64,000 bases of DNA, from assembly GCF_029581275.1 (NCBI RefSeq), contig NZ_CP120742.1:1338501-1402500 (forward strand), written 5' to 3'. The stretch comes from Micromonospora sp. WMMD1155. Lineage in GTDB: Bacteria > Actinomycetota > Actinomycetes > Mycobacteriales > Micromonosporaceae. A model generated the notes under the pieces. That model made no database searches and had not been told where the DNA came from. It saw nothing but the letters and a program-made list of their open reading frames with translations. Every line of letters starts with the position of its first letter. Within the stretch, counting starts at the first letter, position 1. This document shows positions 24,696-36,362 of this stretch, one piece after another. The translations under genes and the position numbers were made by a program.

Positions 24696-25445
24696 GTGAG
24701 CGTGGACGCCATCGACGACAGCCAGATCTCCCTCCCGGCCACCTTCAACTTCCGTGACGTCGGTGGCTACCTCGGCCACGGCGACCGGTCCGTGCGCCGG
24801 GGCCGCCTCTACCGCTCCGACTCGTTGCACCGCCTCACCGAATCCGACCGGGACGCGTTCGCCGCGATCGGCATCCGCACCGTCATCGACCTTCGCCGCC
24901 CCACCGAGGTGGAGCGCGACGGCCGGGTGCCCGCCTACCAGGGGCTGACCTACCGGCACATCCACCCGGAGCACGACGACTGGTCGGGTACGCCGCACGA
25001 GGAGGGTGCCAGCCTCGCCCGCTACCTCGCCGACCGTTACGCCGCCCTGGCCCAGACCGGCACCGCCGGGCTGGCCGAGGCGGTCGGGCTGATCGCCGAC
25101 TCCGCCAACGCCCCGGTGGTGGTGCACTGCGTCGCGGGCAAGGACCGCACCGGCATCGTCTGCGCTCTGACCCTCGCCGTGCTCGGCGTCGACGACGCGG
25201 ACATCACCGCCGACTACGCGCTCAGCACCGAGGCGTCGGCCCGGTACAGCGCCTGGCTGGCCACCGTCACCCCGGGCGGGGTGGACGTGCCGGCGCCGTT
25301 CCTGGCCTCCCCCGCCGAGGCGATGCAGATCTTCCTGGACGAGCTGCGGGCCGGGCACGGGTCGATCGAGGCGTACCTGCGGCACGCCGGGGTGACCGAC
25401 GAGCAACTCGCCGCCCTCCGCGACCACCTGCTGAACGAGGCGTAG
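24696..25445 (+). CDS. Tyrosine-protein phosphatase (lipid/tyrosine phosphatase family)
   Basis: The 249-residue protein has the signature HCVAGKDRTG with catalytic C145 and R151 (CX5R), and the N-terminal block ATFNFRDVGGY and GRLYRSDSLHRLT typical of the PtpB-like tyrosine/lipid phosphatases. The GTG at 24696 is chosen; another GTG follows at 24702. It begins 6 bases after a strong hairpin. It may be secreted or cytosolic; no signal peptide is seen. The physiological substrate is unknown. Confidence 0.93.
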   Translation: MSVDAIDDSQISLPATFNFRDVGGYLGHGDRSVRRGRLYRSDSLHRLTESDRDAFAAIGIRTVIDLRRPTEVERDGRVPAYQGLTYRHIHPEHDDWSGTPHEEGASLARYLADRYAALAQTGTAGLAEAVGLIADSANAPVVVHCVAGKDRTGIVCALTLAVLGVDDADITADYALSTEASARYSAWLATVTPGGVDVPAPFLASPAEAMQIFLDELRAGHGSIEAYLRHAGVTDEQLAALRDHLLNEA

Positions 25446-25451
25446 GCGAAG

Positions 25452-25486
25452 CGGGGTCGGCCGGTCCGTCCGACGGGCCGACCCCG
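25452..25486. terminator. Bidirectional terminator between phosphatase gene and ilvE
   Basis: CGGGGTCGGCC (25452-25462) pairs perfectly with GGCCGACCCCG (25476-25486). It lies in the 50 bases between two convergent stop codons and can serve both genes. Confidence 0.88.
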
Positions 25487-25495
25487 TGACGAGGG

Positions 25496-26593
25496 TCAGA
25501 GGACCCGATGCACCCAACCGTGCCCGTCGGTGGCCTTGCCGCGCTGGATGTCGACCAACTGCTGGCGCAGCGACATGGTGACCCGGCCGGGCTCGCCGCC
25601 GCCGATCAGGAACTCGCCGTCGGGGAAGCGGACCCCACCGATCGGGGTGACCACGGCGGCGGTGCCGCAGGCGAACACCTCCCGCAGGTGGCCGCTCGCC
25701 GCGTCGGCCTGCCAGTCGGCGAAGCTGACCGGCCGCTCCTCGACCTGGTGCCCGGCCGCGGCGGCCAGCGTCATGATCGCGTCGCGGGTGATGCCGGGCA
25801 GGATCGTGCCGGTCAACGGCGGGGTGACGACCGTGTTGTCGTCGTAGACGAAGAAGACGTTCATGCCGCCCAACTCGTCGACGAACCGGCGCTCCACCGC
25901 GTCCAGGAAGACGACCTGGTCACAGCCGGCCTCGATGGCCTCCGCCTGGGCCGCCAGCGATGCCGCGTAGTTGCCGCCGCACTTGGCCGCGCCGGTGCCG
26001 CCGGGAGCGGCCCGGGTGTAGTCCGGGGAGACCCAGACGGTGACCGGCTTGACCCCGCCGCTGAAGTACGACCCGGCCGGTGAGGCGATCACCAGGTAGA
26101 GGTATTCGTTGGCCGGTCGGACGCCGAGGAAGACCTCGCTGGCGAACATGAACGGCCGCAGGTAGAGGCTGCCGTCCTCGTCGGTGGGGATCCAGTCCTG
26201 GTCGATCTCGATGAGCTTGTGCAGCGAGTCGACGAACACCTCGGGCGGCAGCACCGGCATCGCCATCCGCTGCGCCGACGCGACGAAACGGGAGGCGTTG
26301 GCGTCCGGCCGGAACATCGTCACGCCACCGTCGGCCGTCCGGTACGCCTTCAACCCCTCGAAGATCTCCTGCGCGTAGTGCAGCACGGCGCTCGCCGGGT
26401 CCATCGGGATCGGCCCACGCGCCTCCACCCGGGCGTCGTACCAGCCCTTGCCCTCGGCGTACCGGATGGTGACCATGTGGTCGGTGTGCACGCGGCCGAA
26501 CCCGGGGTTGGCCAGCAGGGCGGCCCGGTCGGCGGCGGATACCGGCGCGGGATTCGGACGGATCTCGAAGTCGAGCTTGTCACCACCGCTCAT
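25496..26593 (-). CDS. ilvE: Branched-chain amino acid aminotransferase
   Basis: The 365-residue class IV PLP enzyme catalyses the last step of Val, Leu and Ile synthesis. The PLP lysine lies in GAAKCGGNYAASLAAQAEA, with MDPASAVLHYAQEIFEGLKAYR and FLDAVERRFVDELGGMNVFFV as family blocks. Length and fold class fit bacterial type 2 IlvE. The ATG at 26593 (MSGGDKLDFEIRPNP) is preferred over the upstream in-frame codon. It lies 141 bases downstream of leuB on the same strand and may share its transcript. Confidence 0.96.
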   Translation of the reverse strand: MSGGDKLDFEIRPNPAPVSAADRAALLANPGFGRVHTDHMVTIRYAEGKGWYDARVEARGPIPMDPASAVLHYAQEIFEGLKAYRTADGGVTMFRPDANASRFVASAQRMAMPVLPPEVFVDSLHKLIEIDQDWIPTDEDGSLYLRPFMFASEVFLGVRPANEYLYLVIASPAGSYFSGGVKPVTVWVSPDYTRAAPGGTGAAKCGGNYAASLAAQAEAIEAGCDQVVFLDAVERRFVDELGGMNVFFVYDDNTVVTPPLTGTILPGITRDAIMTLAAAAGHQVEERPVSFADWQADAASGHLREVFACGTAAVVTPIGGVRFPDGEFLIGGGEPGRVTMSLRQQLVDIQRGKATDGHGWVHRVL

Positions 26594-26734
26594 CGCGCTG
26601 ACCTCCCTGCGGGACAACGGCATGCGGGATCGCACACCGACATGGCTGTGCCAGAAAACCTACCCCGAACGTCCGTTCAGCGGGTAGCGCCGTCCGGGCA
26701 GGACCGCGTGCCGCGCAGGCCGACGCCGGGATGG

Positions 26735-27766
26735 TCAGGCTACGGCGTGGGCGGCGAGCCGGTCGCCGACCTCTTCGGTCCGCAGCGACACGCCCGGGGT
26801 ACGACCGGCCAGCTCGACGGCGACCGCCGCGTTGACCCGGGAGGCGGCCTCGGCGTGCCCCAACTGCTCCAGCAGCAACGCCGCGGAGAGCACGGCGGCG
26901 ACGGGGTCGGCGACGCCCTGGCCGGCGATGTCCGGCGCCGAGCCGTGCACCGGCTCGAACATCGAGGGGTACGCCCCCTCGGGGTTGATGCAGCCGCTGG
27001 CGGCCAGCCCGATCCCGCCGGTGACGGCGGCGGCGATGTCGGTGAGGATGTCGCCGAAGAGGTTGTCGGTGACCACCACGTCGTAGCGCTGCGGCTGGGT
27101 GACCAGGAACATCGCGGCGGCGTCGACGTGCTGGTATTCGGTGGCGACGTCCGGGTGCTCGGCGGCGACCGCCTCGAAGGCGCGCGCCCACAGCGACCCG
27201 GCGTGGGTGAGCACGTTGGTCTTGTGCACCAGAGTGACCTTGCGCCGCTCCCGGCGGCCGGCGCGGGCGAACGCGTCGCGGATCACCCGCTCCACGCCGT
27301 GCCGGGTGTTCAGGCTCTCCTCGGTGGCGACCTCGGCGGGGGTGTCCCGGTGCAGCGAGCCACCGGCGCCGGCGTAGAGACCCTCGGTGCCCTCCCGCAC
27401 CACCACCAGGTCGACCTCTCCCGGCTTCACGTTGCCGAGCGGGCCGGCGACCCCGGGCCAGAGCCGGGACGGGCGGAGGTTGACGTACTGGTCGAAGGCG
27501 AACCGGAGCTTGAGCAGCAGACCCCGCTCCAGCACACCCGGCGGAACCGTGGGGTCGCCGACCGCGCCGAGCAGGATCGCGTCGTGCCCGGCCAGCTCGG
27601 CCAGCACGGAGTCGGGCAACACCTCTCCGGTACGGTGCCAGCGGGCCGCGCCGAGGTCGTACTCGGTGGCTTCGACGCCGGGCAACACCGCGTCGAGGAC
27701 CTTGCGGGCCTGCGCGACCACCTCGGGCCCGATGCCATCCCCGGCCACCACCGCGATCCGCGCCAC
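26735..27766 (-). CDS. leuB: 3-isopropylmalate dehydrogenase
   Basis: The 343-residue enzyme oxidatively decarboxylates 3-isopropylmalate using NAD. The N-terminus reads [20 protein letters not shown]. Substrate and metal residues lie in [34 protein letters not shown] and [28 protein letters not shown]. The GTG at 27766 has GAGGAG about 9 bases upstream. It is transcribed toward ilvE. Confidence 0.96.
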   Translation of the reverse strand: MARIAVVAGDGIGPEVVAQARKVLDAVLPGVEATEYDLGAARWHRTGEVLPDSVLAELAGHDAILLGAVGDPTVPPGVLERGLLLKLRFAFDQYVNLRPSRLWPGVAGPLGNVKPGEVDLVVVREGTEGLYAGAGGSLHRDTPAEVATEESLNTRHGVERVIRDAFARAGRRERRKVTLVHKTNVLTHAGSLWARAFEAVAAEHPDVATEYQHVDAAAMFLVTQPQRYDVVVTDNLFGDILTDIAAAVTGGIGLAASGCINPEGAYPSMFEPVHGSAPDIAGQGVADPVAAVLSAALLLEQLGHAEAASRVNAAVAVELAGRTPGVSLRTEEVGDRLAAHAVA

Positions 27767-27994
27767 GACCGCACTCCTCTGCTCAACGGTTCCGTTCGGG
27801 CAACGGTACGTCGCTGTCCCGCCTCCCGGTACGCGGCTTCCACTATCCGGGAACACGGATGCACAGCACCCTCTCAGCTGGGACTCATGAGGCGGTCATC
27901 TCCGCTGCCTACGGTGGTACCAAGCGGGTCACCGGGGGCCTGCTGACCATCGGGGTCGCGACGCCGCGACGCCACGTGCGAGGGAGCAGATGCC

Positions 27995-28837
27995 ATGCGC
28001 ATCGACGAGCAGCCGAGGACCCGCTGGCCGGACCTGTCCGCGTTCCGCAACCGTCGGCCGGACCTCCGACTCGGCAGCCGACGGCAGCGGATCGACCCGA
28101 CCGCCGCCATCGACGGCCGGATCGCCGTGCAGCACACCGTCCGCACCGCGACCGCCGAGTACACCCTCCTCCTCAACGCACCCGCGTGGCTCGGTCGCCG
28201 GGGCGTCGGCGAGGCACTGCGGGACAGCGTGGCGGAGCTTCGCGCCATCGACCTCACCTACGGCCCCAACCGGCCGGAGAGCCTGGTGTCCCGCCTGCGC
28301 CGAGACGAGATCAGCCCCGACTCGTACCCGCCCCTCGCCGACCTGGTGGACCGCTGCACGGCCATGCGCGCCGCCACCGACGGGTGGTTCGACGCCTGGG
28401 CGGTGCCCGGCGGCTTCGACCCGGGCGGCCTGCTCGGCGGCTGGGCTGTCGAGCGCGCCGCCGAGAGGCTGCGCGCCGCGGGCGTCCACGACTACGCCGT
28501 ACTCAGCGGCGCGGACCTCGTCGTCCGGGGGCACGCGCCGCACGGTGGGCCCTGGCGGGTCGCGGTGCACCACCCGACGGCCCCCGAGCGCGCGCCGCTG
28601 GTGCTGGAGATGACCGCCGGTGCGATCGGCACCTCCGGGGTGAGCGGGCGGCAGGGACACGTGGTGGACCCACACACCGGCGAGCCCGCCGACCAGTTGG
28701 TCTCCGCCACCGTCGTGGGCCCCGACCTGACGATCGCCGACGCCTACGCCACCGCGCTCTACGCGGCCGGGCCCACCGGCCTGTCGTGGTTCCGTGGCGA
28801 CTCCGACTATCGCGCGCTCTTCGCACACCGACGCTGA
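27995..28837 (+). CDS. apbE: ApbE-like FAD:protein FMN transferase
   Basis: The 280-residue protein shows the ApbE pattern: a conserved Asp/Gly block GGFDPGGLLGGWAVERAAERLRAAGV, a strand-rich middle, HVVDPHTGEPA, and the metal-site block TIADAYATALYAAG. ApbE enzymes attach FMN to a Thr/Ser of flavoproteins such as Nqr/Rnf subunits or flavin reductase domains. No signal peptide or lipobox is seen, so this one acts inside the cell, and its substrate protein is not nearby. A cluster of Arg residues at the N-terminus is unusual. Confidence 0.85.
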   Translation: MRIDEQPRTRWPDLSAFRNRRPDLRLGSRRQRIDPTAAIDGRIAVQHTVRTATAEYTLLLNAPAWLGRRGVGEALRDSVAELRAIDLTYGPNRPESLVSRLRRDEISPDSYPPLADLVDRCTAMRAATDGWFDAWAVPGGFDPGGLLGGWAVERAAERLRAAGVHDYAVLSGADLVVRGHAPHGGPWRVAVHHPTAPERAPLVLEMTAGAIGTSGVSGRQGHVVDPHTGEPADQLVSATVVGPDLTIADAYATALYAAGPTGLSWFRGDSDYRALFAHRR

Positions 28838-29247
28838 ACAGCAGGTCGTCGCAGCGAGCCCGTCTCCCCGCGGTGCTCCGGCCCGATTCGCACCTCGGCC
28901 GCCCACAACCGGTGAACCCCGTCAGCGGTGATGGTCGGCCGGTCGGGCCTTGCGATCGGCCCCCACGGTCTCGGCAACGACCGTGGGGGCCGGTCAGCGA
29001 CGAGTGCGCGTGGCTCGCACAATCGAGGGGTGCGGACCGGTCGGGCCGGACGTCGACCGCGCCACCCGAAGACGGGCCGGTGCCTCGACTCGGCCAGTGA
29101 CCGCAGTACGTACGCTAGCGAATCGACGCAACTCGACGCAAGAGTCTCCACAGCGGACCGTCGTGACCGGAGTCCGCGGAATTCGACGGTTGGGCCGGCG
29201 GCGAGGCAGTTTCGACATGGTGAACGGCGGATGGCACGCTGTCCGCC
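28838..29247. other. Intergenic region with a strong hairpin (28957-28992)
   Basis: No convincing gene is present in these 410 bases. CGGCCCCCACGGTC (28957-28970) pairs perfectly with GACCGTGGGGGCCG (28979-28992), a likely terminator for apbE, although it lies 120 bases past its stop. The remainder presumably carries the promoter of the gene at 29248. Confidence 0.6.
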
Positions 29248-29604
29248 GTGAGTTTCGATCTGAGCGTGTGGGCCCTGGAGGACGGGGCGACGCCCGAGGA
29301 CGTACGGACAGCGGTCGACGGTTGCCGACAGGGCCGGCACATCGACCGATACCCGGACCCGAGGGTGGTCAGCTTCTACCGGGCCATCACCGCCTCCTAT
29401 CCGGACCGTCACCCCGGCCCGAACAGCCCGTGGGCCGTGGCGCCACTGCACGCCGCCCACGACCACGTCGAGCTGAACCTGCACCCGACCTGTGCGGACC
29501 AGGTGCTGCTCGACATCGAGCGGCTGGCCGGTGAGCACGGTCTCATGCTGTTCGACCCGCAGGACGGGTCGGTCTACCCGCCGCCGGCCCGGATGCACGG
29601 CTGA
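29248..29604 (+). CDS. Conserved small hypothetical protein
   Basis: The 118-residue protein starts MSFDLSVWALEDGATPEDVRTAVDG and contains WAVAPLHAAHDHVELNLHPTCADQVLLDIERLAGEHGLMLFDPQDGSVY. The pattern of a short beta strand at the start, a helix, and a C-terminal statement of residues before VYPPPA recalls small single-domain actinobacterial proteins that often sit alone. I do not recognise a function. The GTG start follows CCGCC without a clear ribosome site. Confidence 0.75.
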   Translation: MSFDLSVWALEDGATPEDVRTAVDGCRQGRHIDRYPDPRVVSFYRAITASYPDRHPGPNSPWAVAPLHAAHDHVELNLHPTCADQVLLDIERLAGEHGLMLFDPQDGSVYPPPARMHG

Positions 29605-29632
29605 CCCGGGTCACCTCCCCCGGGTACGACAA

Positions 29633-29657
29633 GGGGCCCAGCGGATCGCCGGGCCCC
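29633..29657. terminator. Bidirectional terminator between hypothetical gene and serA
   Basis: GGGGCCC (29633-29639) pairs with GGGCCCC (29651-29657) around AGCGGATCGCC. It separates two convergent genes. Confidence 0.8.
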
Positions 29658-29676
29658 CATGGTGCTGTGCCGTCGG

Positions 29677-31275
29677 TCACTCGTCGCGCAGGTCGGCGGC
29701 GCTGGCCGCCGTGGCGCCGATCGAGTCGGCCGCCGAGGTGAGCAGGTCGGCGCCGAGCGCCTGGTCGACGGTGAGCGTCATCAGCGTCTCGCCGCCCGCC
29801 TCACGACGAGCCACCTGCATGGCCGCGATGTTGATGCCGGACTCGCCGAGCAGCGTGCCCACGGTGCCGACGACGCCGGGCCGGTCCGCGTAGCGCAGGA
29901 AGAGCAGGATGCCCTCCGCGCCGATCTCCACGTCGAAGCCGTCCACCTCGGTCAGCTTGAGGACGTCCCGGGCCCCGGAGTGGGTGACCGTGCCGGAGAC
30001 GCTCACCGTACGACCATCGGGCAGCGCCCCACGCACCGTGACCAGTGTGGACTGGTCGGCCGTCTCGGCCAGGGCGGCCAGGGTGACCTCGACACCGCGC
30101 TCCGCCGCCAGGTGCGGGGCGTTGACGTAGGTGACCTGCTCCTCGACGACCGAGCTGAACAGGCCCTTCGTGGCGGCGAGCTTGAGAACCGACACGTCGT
30201 GGCCGACGATCTCGCCGCGCACCTCGACGGTGACACTGGCGGCGACCCCACCGGCGACCGCGGTGAACGCCCGACCCAGCTTCTCGGCCAGCGGCAGCAG
30301 CGGCCGCACGTCCTCGGCGACCACGCCGCCGGCCTGCACGTTCACCGCGTCCGGGACGAACTCGCCCTGCAACGCCAGCTTGACGCTCTTGGCCACGGCG
30401 AGGCCCGCCTTGTCCTGCGCCTCGTGGGTGGAGGCGCCCAGGTGCGGGGTCGCCACCACGTTGTCGAAGGCGAACAGCGGCGAGGAGGTGCACGGCTCCT
30501 TGCTGTAGACGTCCACGCCGGCACCGGCGACCCGGCCCTCGGCGATCGCGTCGGCGAGCGCCTGCTCGTCGATCAGCCCACCACGGGCGGCGTTGACGAT
30601 GCGGACGCCGGGCTTGACGATCGCCAGCTCCTTCTCACCGATCAGGCCCACCGTCTCCGGGGTCTTCGGCAGGTGGATGGAGATGAAGTCGCTCTCCCGC
30701 AGCAGCTCCTCCAGCCCGACCAGGCGCACGCCGAGCTGCGCCGCACGGGCCGGCTGGATGTACGGGTCGTACGCGATCAGCCGGGTGCCGAAGGCGGCGA
30801 TGCGCTGTGCGAAGAGCACCCCGATCCGACCGAGCCCGACCACGCCGACGGTCTTGCCCTGCACCTCGACGCCCGTGTACTTCGACCGCTTCCACTCTCC
30901 CGCCTTGAGCGCGGAGCTGGCGCTCGCGGTGTTGCGGGCGACGGCGAGCAGCAGTGCGACGGCCTGCTCGGCGGCGGAGACGATGTTGGAGGTGGGGGCG
31001 TTGACGACCATGACGCCCCGGGCGGTGGCGGCCGGCACCTCGACGTTGTCCAGCCCGACGCCGGCCCGGGCGACCACCTTGAGTCGCGGCGCGGCGGCCA
31101 CCGCCTCGGCGTCGATCTGGGTCGCGCTTCGCACGATGACGGCGTCGGCCTCGGAGAGCGCCGAGAGCAGGGCCGGACGGTCGGTGCCGTCGACATGACG
31201 GACGTCGAAGTCGTGGGCGAGCACCTCGATGGCGGCGGGGGCGAGTTCTTCGGCGATCAGTACGACAGGATTCAT
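29677..31275 (-). CDS. serA: D-3-phosphoglycerate dehydrogenase
   Basis: The 532-residue enzyme makes the first committed step of serine synthesis. The nucleotide-binding motif is GVVGLGRIGVLFAQR, catalytic residues lie in NAARGGLIDEQAL and ATPHLGASTHEAQDKAG, and the protein continues through an intervening ASB domain (about 320-450) to a C-terminal ACT domain (GILLFLRYADRPGVVGTVGTLLGESGINIAAMQVAR). This long four-domain layout matches the mycobacterial serine-regulated type. It lies downstream of ilvC in orientation but is separated from it by an opposite-strand gene. Confidence 0.97.
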   Translation of the reverse strand: MNPVVLIAEELAPAAIEVLAHDFDVRHVDGTDRPALLSALSEADAVIVRSATQIDAEAVAAAPRLKVVARAGVGLDNVEVPAATARGVMVVNAPTSNIVSAAEQAVALLLAVARNTASASSALKAGEWKRSKYTGVEVQGKTVGVVGLGRIGVLFAQRIAAFGTRLIAYDPYIQPARAAQLGVRLVGLEELLRESDFISIHLPKTPETVGLIGEKELAIVKPGVRIVNAARGGLIDEQALADAIAEGRVAGAGVDVYSKEPCTSSPLFAFDNVVATPHLGASTHEAQDKAGLAVAKSVKLALQGEFVPDAVNVQAGGVVAEDVRPLLPLAEKLGRAFTAVAGGVAASVTVEVRGEIVGHDVSVLKLAATKGLFSSVVEEQVTYVNAPHLAAERGVEVTLAALAETADQSTLVTVRGALPDGRTVSVSGTVTHSGARDVLKLTEVDGFDVEIGAEGILLFLRYADRPGVVGTVGTLLGESGINIAAMQVARREAGGETLMTLTVDQALGADLLTSAADSIGATAASAADLRDE

Positions 31276-31541
31276 CGGTCCTCGTAGAGGTCGTGTATGC
31301 GATCGGCCCGGGCTGCGAGACGCCGCACTGCGCCCTGCGCTGATCCGTGCCGGTGGCCGTCAGGTGCCGGCTGCTGCACCTACAGGCGATCGTAGGGGCC
31401 CCGCTGCCCGGCATGTTCCGGTCCGTGGGGTGAGGGCCCTCACACGCCCGGTCGAGCGACGGACATCAGCGGTTCACCTGACCGAAACGGTTGCGTCGGC
31501 CCACTACAAACGGAGCCAGGAACCGACTGAAGGAGGCGTCC

Positions 31542-32531
31542 GTGCTGCTCGCCGCGCGTGTCGTCCTGCTGCGGCAGCTCAGCCGCGTCGATCCCGCACG
31601 GTTCGGTCCGAGGTTGGCTGAGGCGTTGGTCACCCGGTCCCAGCAGGTGAGGATCCGGCGCGACTTCGTACGCCGGCGGACGGCCGCCGCCGACGAGGCG
31701 GTCGCGCTCTACCGGCGGCTGGTCCGCGACCGACCGGGCCGGTACGAGGTGGGGCTCGCCCGGGCGCTCGTGGCGCAGGGTTCGGTCCCCGACGACCGCA
31801 CCGTGGGTTCCGCGCTCGCGCAGGGCCGGGAGGCGATCGGGTACGTCGAGAACGCGACCGACCGGCACGGGCTGGTCGTCCTGGCCGGAGCGCAGCTGAT
31901 GATGGCGACCCACCTCCAGGCCGAGGCTCCCGAAGACGCCCAGACGCTCGCCGAGCAGGCTCACCGGACGCTCTCACAGTGCACGCCGTTGACCACCCGG
32001 GAGCGGGTAAACCTGGCCCGGTCCCGCACCGTGGTCGGCTACTGCCGGGCGACGCTGGGCGAACCGGCCGAGGCCCTTGCCGCCCGGGAGGAAGCGGTCG
32101 AACTGTTTCAGGGGCTGCCCTTCTGGACGCGGATGCGGTACATGCCCGCCCGACTTGAAGCGGTGACCGGGCTGGCCCACTCCGTCGCCACGTACCGCCG
32201 GTGGACCGAGGCGCTGACGCTGGCCGCGGACCCTCGCGAGGAGCTCGTCTTCTGGTCCCGGTGGGAACCGATGCGGGCCCTTCCCACGCTCGGCGCCCTG
32301 TTGTTGGTGATCGCCAGGTGCCACGCCGAGCTCGACGAGCCGGAGGCGGCAGTGACGACCGCCGCCAAGGCGATCGAGCACTACCGCTGGCTCGTCGAGC
32401 ACGACCCCGTTCGCCACCGCGGTCGGCTGGCCGTCGCGCTGCGCGCGCAGGCCGTTGTTCTCCAGGCCGTCGGCCGGCACGAGGAGGCCGCCCGGGCAGC
32501 CGGTGAGGCCGAGACGATCGAGAGCCGCTGA
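31542..32531 (+). CDS. Helical repeat (TPR-like) protein
   Basis: The 329-residue protein is nearly all helical with TPR-like units: AVALYRRLVRDRPGRYEVGLARALVAQG, DAQTLAEQAHRTLSQCTPL, EPAEALAAREEAVELFQGLP and AVTTAAKAIEHYRWLVEHDPVRHRGRLAVALRAQAVVLQAVGRHEEA. The GTG at 31542 is chosen because AAGGAGG precedes it by 6 bases; an in-frame start at 31491 is less likely. It is flanked by serA and ilvC, both opposite in strand. It resembles the TPR modules of actinobacterial regulatory proteins without their HTH. Function unknown. Confidence 0.75.
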   Translation: MLLAARVVLLRQLSRVDPARFGPRLAEALVTRSQQVRIRRDFVRRRTAAADEAVALYRRLVRDRPGRYEVGLARALVAQGSVPDDRTVGSALAQGREAIGYVENATDRHGLVVLAGAQLMMATHLQAEAPEDAQTLAEQAHRTLSQCTPLTTRERVNLARSRTVVGYCRATLGEPAEALAAREEAVELFQGLPFWTRMRYMPARLEAVTGLAHSVATYRRWTEALTLAADPREELVFWSRWEPMRALPTLGALLLVIARCHAELDEPEAAVTTAAKAIEHYRWLVEHDPVRHRGRLAVALRAQAVVLQAVGRHEEAARAAGEAETIESR

Positions 32532-32537
32532 AACAGG

Positions 32538-32588
32538 GCCGGCGGCCGGCGACCCGCGCTGGGGAGAGCGCACGATCGCCGGCCGCCG
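32538..32588. terminator. Bidirectional terminator before ilvC end
   Basis: CCGGCGGCCGGCGA (32538-32551) pairs perfectly with TCGCCGGCCGCCGG (32575-32588). It lies between convergent stop codons of the TPR-like gene and ilvC. Confidence 0.85.
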
Positions 32589-32611
32589 GTGGCCGTTGCG
32601 GGTCGAGCCCG

Positions 32612-34289
<1,678 letters not shown>

Positions 34290-34291
34290 GA

Positions 34292-36175
34292 CTAGATGTC
34301 GTCCTCGTCGAAGACCGGGCGGACGCCGCGGGCGAACATGATCTCGTCGTTGCTGGTGCCGGCGGCGACCATCGGCCAGACCATCGCGTCCTTGCCGACC
34401 ACGAAGTCGATCACCACCGGGGCGTCGTTGATCTCCATCGCGGCGGCGATGGTCTTGTCGACGTCGGCCGCGTTCTCGCACCGCAGGCCGACGCAGCCCA
34501 ACGCCTCGGCGAGCTTCACGAAGTCGGGGATGCGGTGCTTGTGGGTGCCCAGCTCGGTGTTGGAGTAGCGCTCGTTGTAGAACAGCGTCTGCCACTGCCG
34601 GACCATGCCGAGATTGCCGTTGTTGATCACGGCGATCTTGACCGGGATGCCCTCCAGCGCGCAGGTGGCCAACTCCTGGTTGGTCATCTGGAAGCAGCCG
34701 TCACCGTCGACCGCCCAGACCACCGTGTCCGGCTTGCCGACCTTCGCGCCCATCGCCGCCGGGACCGCGTAGCCCATCGTGCCGAGGCCGCCGGAGTTCA
34801 ACCAGGTGTGCGGCTTCTCGTAGGAGATGAACTGGGAGGCCCACATCTGGTGCTGGCCCACCCCGGCCACGAAGATCGTGTCGGGGCCGGCGATCTCGCC
34901 CAGGCGCTTGATCACGTACTGCGGGGAGAGCGTGCCGTCGGACGGCTCGTCGTAGCCCAGCGGGTAACGGTCGCGCAGGTCGTCCAGTTGCGTCCACCAG
35001 TCGCCCAGATCGGTGGTGCGCCCCGCCGACCGCTCGACCGTGACGGCGGCGATCAGCTCGTCGATGACGTGCTTGGCGTCGCCGACGATCGGCACGTCCA
35101 CGTGCCGGTTCTTGCCGATCTCCGCCGGGTCGATGTCCGCGTGCACCACGGTCGCGTCCGGGGCGAACGAGTCCAGCTTGCCGGTGACCCGGTCGTCGAA
35201 CCGCGCGCCCAGCGCGACGATCAGATCCGACTTCTGCAGGCCGTAGACCGCCGCGACAGTGCCGTGCATGCCGGGCATCCCCAGGTGCTGCCGGTGCGAG
35301 TCGGGGAAGGCACCGAGCGCCATCAACGTCGTGACGACCGGGATGCCGGTCAGCTCGGCCAGCCGGCGCAGCCCGTCGGTGGCACCGGCCTTGAGCACGC
35401 CGCCGCCGACGTAGAGCACCGGCCGGCGGGCCCCGGCCATCAGCCGCGCCGCCTCCCGGATCTGCTTGCCGTGCGGGTGCAGGGTGGGCCGGTAACCGGG
35501 CAGGTCCAGCGTGGGCGGCCAGGAGAAGGTGGTCGGCGCCTGGAGGACGTCCTTGGGGATGTCCACCAGCACCGGACCGGGCCGCCCGCTGCTGGCCAGG
35601 TGGAACGCCTCGGCCAGCACCCGCGGGATCTCCTCGGCGTTCTGGACGAGGAAGTTGTGCTTGGTGATCGGCAGGGTGATGCCCTGGATGTCCGCCTCCT
35701 GGAAGGCGTCGGTGCCGATCGACGGACGGGCCACCTGCCCGGTGATCGCGACCATCGCGACCGAGTCCATGTACGCGTCGGCGATCGGGGTGACCAGGTT
35801 CGTCGCGCCCGGACCGGAGGTCGCGATGCAGACACCGACCTTGCCGGTGGCCTGCGCGTACCCCGTCGCCGCGTGCCCGGCGCCCTGCTCGTGGCGCACC
35901 AGGATGTGCCGGACGGTGGAGTCGTAGAGCGGGTCGTACGCCGGCAGGATCGCGCCGCCCGGGATGCCGAAGACGACGTCGACGCCGAGCGCTTCGAGGG
36001 ACCGCACGAGCGAGCCGGCCCCGGAGACCTGGGCGGGAGCGGGGGGCCGTACCGCCGGAACGGCCGGGGTGACCGCGCTGCGTGCGGAGGCCGGGTCGAC
36101 GTCGACGGTCGGCTCGGCGGCCGCGCGGGCCCGGCGGGCGGTGTGGGCGAGGGTCTCGGGCGTGGGTCTCGTCAT
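34292..36175 (-). CDS. ilvB: Acetolactate synthase large subunit
   Basis: The 627-residue thiamine-diphosphate enzyme makes acetolactate and acetohydroxybutyrate. The cofactor Glu lies in [20 protein letters not shown], and the ThDP/Mg motif is [33 protein letters not shown]-region sequence [12 protein letters not shown] is present. About 60 residues of Ala/Pro-rich extension precede the enzyme domain ([25 protein letters not shown]), as usual in actinomycetes. The ATG at 36175 follows an attenuator leader (36263-36358). Confidence 0.98.
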   Translation of the reverse strand: MTRPTPETLAHTARRARAAAEPTVDVDPASARSAVTPAVPAVRPPAPAQVSGAGSLVRSLEALGVDVVFGIPGGAILPAYDPLYDSTVRHILVRHEQGAGHAATGYAQATGKVGVCIATSGPGATNLVTPIADAYMDSVAMVAITGQVARPSIGTDAFQEADIQGITLPITKHNFLVQNAEEIPRVLAEAFHLASSGRPGPVLVDIPKDVLQAPTTFSWPPTLDLPGYRPTLHPHGKQIREAARLMAGARRPVLYVGGGVLKAGATDGLRRLAELTGIPVVTTLMALGAFPDSHRQHLGMPGMHGTVAAVYGLQKSDLIVALGARFDDRVTGKLDSFAPDATVVHADIDPAEIGKNRHVDVPIVGDAKHVIDELIAAVTVERSAGRTTDLGDWWTQLDDLRDRYPLGYDEPSDGTLSPQYVIKRLGEIAGPDTIFVAGVGQHQMWASQFISYEKPHTWLNSGGLGTMGYAVPAAMGAKVGKPDTVVWAVDGDGCFQMTNQELATCALEGIPVKIAVINNGNLGMVRQWQTLFYNERYSNTELGTHKHRIPDFVKLAEALGCVGLRCENAADVDKTIAAAMEINDAPVVIDFVVGKDAMVWPMVAAGTSNDEIMFARGVRPVFDEDDI

Positions 36176-36262
36176 GACGGTTCTGGCCTTCGGCTGGAGT
36201 GGCTGGTGGCTAGTCAAGCGTTGCGACACGGGCGGGGCCCGCCTCGCCAGGTTCCGATGGCA

Positions 36263-36295
36263 ATAAAAACGGCCCTCGTGCAGATGCACGGGGCC
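36263..36295 (-). terminator. Attenuator terminator of ilvB
   Basis: On the minus strand GGCCCC-G-TGCA and TGCA-CGA-GGGCC form a stem followed by GTTTTTATTG, a canonical intrinsic terminator, 88 bases before the ilvB ATG and directly after a second strong hairpin. It lies in the ilvB leader, so its formation would cut ilvB expression. Confidence 0.88.
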
Positions 36296-36323
36296 AGCGC
36301 ACTCTCATCAGGGAGAGTGCGCT
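36296..36323 (-). promoter_or_regulatory. Pause/antiterminator-region hairpin of the ilvB leader
   Basis: AGCGCACTCTC and GAGAGTGCGCT form a perfect 11-bp stem immediately after the leader peptide stop (TGA at 36323-36325) and immediately before the terminator. A ribosome stalled in the leader ORF would cover its 5' side and could shift the RNA fold. Confidence 0.8.
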
Positions 36324-36358
36324 CAGGTAAGTACTCGCAGCGACCGGTACGACGACAT
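36323..36358 (-). CDS. Leader peptide of ilvB
   Basis: An 11-codon ORF encodes MSSYRSLRVLT and stops at TGA. Its tail Leu-Arg-Val-Leu uses CTG CGA GTA CTT; GTA and CTT are rare codons at this GC content, which would sharpen stalling. A promoter (TTGACT, 17 bases, CAGGCT) ends about 7 bases before the ATG, so the message is likely leaderless with the ATG at or next to +1. No ribosome site is visible. It starts 5 bases past the upstream gene's stop. Confidence 0.78.
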   Translation of the reverse strand: MSSYRSLRVLT

Positions 36359-36362
36359 GCGG

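Noticed and set aside
26219..27946. Plus-strand 575-codon frame opposite ilvE/leuB
   Set aside because: Antisense shadow of two well-recognised genes; no domain of its own.
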